Assembly: GCF_003479805.1 (NCBI RefSeq)
Contig: NZ_QUHV01000002.1
Coordinates: 62,001-126,000, forward strand
DNA: 64,000 nucleotides
Source of the DNA: Collinsella sp. AF08-23
GTDB lineage: Bacteria > Actinomycetota > Coriobacteriia > Coriobacteriales > Coriobacteriaceae
Direction of reading: 5' to 3'
Below are positions 62,932 through 64,000 of this stretch, piece by piece (positions within the stretch are counted from its first letter, which is position 1; each line of letters begins with the position of its first letter). A model generated the notes under the pieces. The model did not search any database. It was not told the DNA's origin and saw only the letters and a list, made by a program, of their open reading frames with translations. The translations under genes and the position numbers were made by a program.

Positions 62932-63249
62932 CTATTTCTCGGCTATAGCCTGGTATACGGAGATAAACTCCTTGGCGAGGATGCCAAAGGCCTCGGCGCT
63001 CATGAGCTGATCTTCGGCGTGCATGAGGATCAGGGCGAATTCGGACTGCTCGCCGGCGGCCTCCTTCTGGATGAGGGAGAAGTGGGCGTCGTGACCGGCG
63101 GTGAAGAGCTGCTGGCCCTCGGCAATCAACTGCTCGGCACCATCGAAATCGCCTTCCTTGGCGCGGTGGATGGCCTCGACGTAGTTTGAGCGCGCGGCAC
63201 CAACGGAGGCGATGATCTGGAAACTTGCCTGTTCGACTTCGGGACTCAT
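62932..63249 (-). CDS. PTS lactose/cellobiose-family EIIA
   Basis: A 105-residue helical PTS component of the LacF/ChbA family. It has FQIIASVGAARSNYVEAIHRAKEGDFDGAEQL, the phospho-accepting His77 in ILMHAEDQLMSAEAF and a typical length. The EIIB and EIIC partners are not within the window and may lie upstream beyond the right edge. The position in a cluster with ChbG favours chitobiose or a similar diacetylated sugar over lactose. Confidence 0.92.
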   Translation of the reverse strand: MSPEVEQASFQIIASVGAARSNYVEAIHRAKEGDFDGAEQLIAEGQQLFTAGHDAHFSLIQKEAAGEQSEFALILMHAEDQLMSAEAFGILAKEFISVYQAIAEK

Positions 63250-63276
63250 GGATACTCCTGTTCGTTGGGCTGGTTG

Positions 63277-63486
63277 CTATTTAGCGTGGATTTGGAAGTA
63301 GACAGCCTTGAATTCTGGGGTTGCCTTGAGCGCCGCCTTGACGACGGTGAGCGCGCGCTCGTCGTCGGTCGTCTCAAAAAACATCTCCATGGGAGTCTCG
63401 CTGACGAACGTGCACGTGGGGTCTTCCACGGCGGTGACGTACTCTTTGAGCTTGTCGTGGTACATGGTGCAGTTGATGGCGATCAT
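63277..63486 (-). CDS. Small conserved-looking protein in PTS cluster, 69 aa
   Basis: A 69-residue soluble protein (MIAINCTMYHDKLKEYVTAV, later ETPMEMFFETTDDERALTVV) that I do not recognise. AGAAAGGACC precedes the ATG, and it lies in line between the RpiR-type regulator and EIIA genes, so it is likely translated. It may have a ferredoxin-like alpha/beta fold by its alternation of strands and helices. No membrane segment or metal motif is seen. Confidence 0.65.
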   Translation of the reverse strand: MIAINCTMYHDKLKEYVTAVEDPTCTFVSETPMEMFFETTDDERALTVVKAALKATPEFKAVYFQIHAK

Positions 63487-63514
63487 GATGGGTCCTTTCT
63501 ATTCGATCGCGGTG

Positions 63515-64000
63515 TTAAGACTGTTGGGAGGTGCGCTGCGCGAGGGCGCTGGTGAGTAGATCGATGAACACCATGAACGAGACTTGCGTCTCGAGGTATT
63601 GGCTGTAGTTCTGGTTCTGATAATTGGGGAGCCAGACGACCTGGCTGACCTTCGCGTTGAGCGGGTTCTTCCGACTCATGGTGATGAGGACGATATGCGG
63701 TTTCCGCTCGTCGGAGGTATCGGCCAAGGCATCGAGAATATCTTTGTAAACCCTGCTGCCTGCGGAGAAGATGACCAGGGTGTCCTCATCGGTGATGCCC
63801 TGTTCGACGGAAAGCTGGTCATAGGGCGCAAAGCTCGAGATGATGCCGAGCTTGAGGAGGTTGAAGTTCAGAAGCTGGGCGGACAGGGCGCTCTTGTGGA
63901 AGCCGGTGGTGACGATGCGCCGCGACGTCGTGAGGCGCTCGACGAGCAAACTCATATCGGCGTCTTCCATAGCGGCGGGTATGAGCTGGAGGAGCTTGCA
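63515..64000 (-). CDS. RpiR-family regulator, C-terminal SIS domain (5' end outside window)
   Basis: The frame is open to the right edge, so this is the C-terminal part of a longer protein. The visible 160 residues are an SIS sugar-phosphate-binding domain: SRRIVTTGFHKSALSAQLLN, LVIFSAGSRVYKDILDAL and HIVLITMSRKNPL. This fits an RpiR-type regulator whose N-terminal helix-turn-helix lies outside. It precedes the 69-aa protein, EIIA, AEC and ChbG genes on the same strand and probably controls them in response to a phosphosugar. It could instead be another SIS protein, as the DNA-binding half is not visible. Confidence 0.8.
   Translation of the reverse strand, partial: CKLLQLIPAAMEDADMSLLVERLTTSRRIVTTGFHKSALSAQLLNFNLLKLGIISSFAPYDQLSVEQGITDEDTLVIFSAGSRVYKDILDALADTSDERKPHIVLITMSRKNPLNAKVSQVVWLPNYQNQNYSQYLETQVSFMVFIDLLTSALAQRTSQQS

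Overview
The window looks like a chromosomal segment of a high-GC, anaerobic, Gram-positive actinobacterium of the class Coriobacteriia, most likely Collinsella or a close relative. This is an inference from gene content: a pyruvate:ferredoxin oxidoreductase, a mannose-type PTS, an actinobacterial fhaA-fhaB-PP2C-FtsW-PBP-PknB cluster, a papain-like surface protease with a sortase-like tail, and a Vsr/DUF559-like gene of a kind I associate with Coriobacteriia. No 16S rRNA lies in the window, so the genus is not proven.

Layout. 1-2.4 kb: the end of anmK, two small genes, a frameshifted DUF2442 relic and two identical tRNA-Arg(ACG) units. 2.6-6 kb: amtB-glnB, larE and a HAD phosphatase. 6.1-8.6 kb: a decayed rhamnose-type sugar operon (three broken genes) and a LacI regulator. 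8.8-17.8 kb: glmS, a giant surface protease/nucleotidase fusion, an IS3-type relic, and a LysR-YeiH divergent pair. 18-25.6 kb: a heterodimeric ABC exporter and a manXYZ-manO PTS operon. 25.7-36 kb: tRNA-Arg(CCT) and the Ser/Thr-kinase and cell-wall cluster, read leftward: kinase, fhaA, fhaB, PP2C, FtsW-PBP fusion, PASTA kinase. 36.2-40.5 kb: a small protein, dnaX, ybaB and recR. 40.7-42.1 kb: the Vsr/DUF559-like gene between two inverted-repeat elements. 42.7-46.2 kb: nifJ. 46.8-48.7 kb: relics of an agmatine deiminase operon ending in an intact carbamate kinase gene. 49.1-56.3 kb: a membrane-anchored C39-like peptidase, an APC permease with a metal-dependent amidohydrolase, and a LytS/LytR two-component pair. 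56.5-64 kb: a HAD phosphatase, an AtuA/AtuA-C/3-hydroxyacyl-CoA dehydrogenase operon divergent from a LacI regulator with two clear operators, and an RpiR-EIIA-AEC-ChbG oligosaccharide cluster that runs off the end.

How it fits together. The signalling cluster should couple muropeptide sensing (PASTA kinase), FHA readers and a phosphatase to septal or elongation peptidoglycan synthesis by a single fused glycosyltransferase/transpeptidase; anmK and glmS supply wall sugars. Energy metabolism is fermentative (PFOR, carbamate kinase, PTS sugars). Two catabolic operons (rhamnose and agmatine) are being lost by internal deletions.

The least described part is the intergenic DNA. It carries at least two families of nested inverted repeats. 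In both, the arms differ from locus to locus while a short core stays conserved: AGTAGAC at a fixed distance from the arm in one family, and GGGGACRGG in the other.
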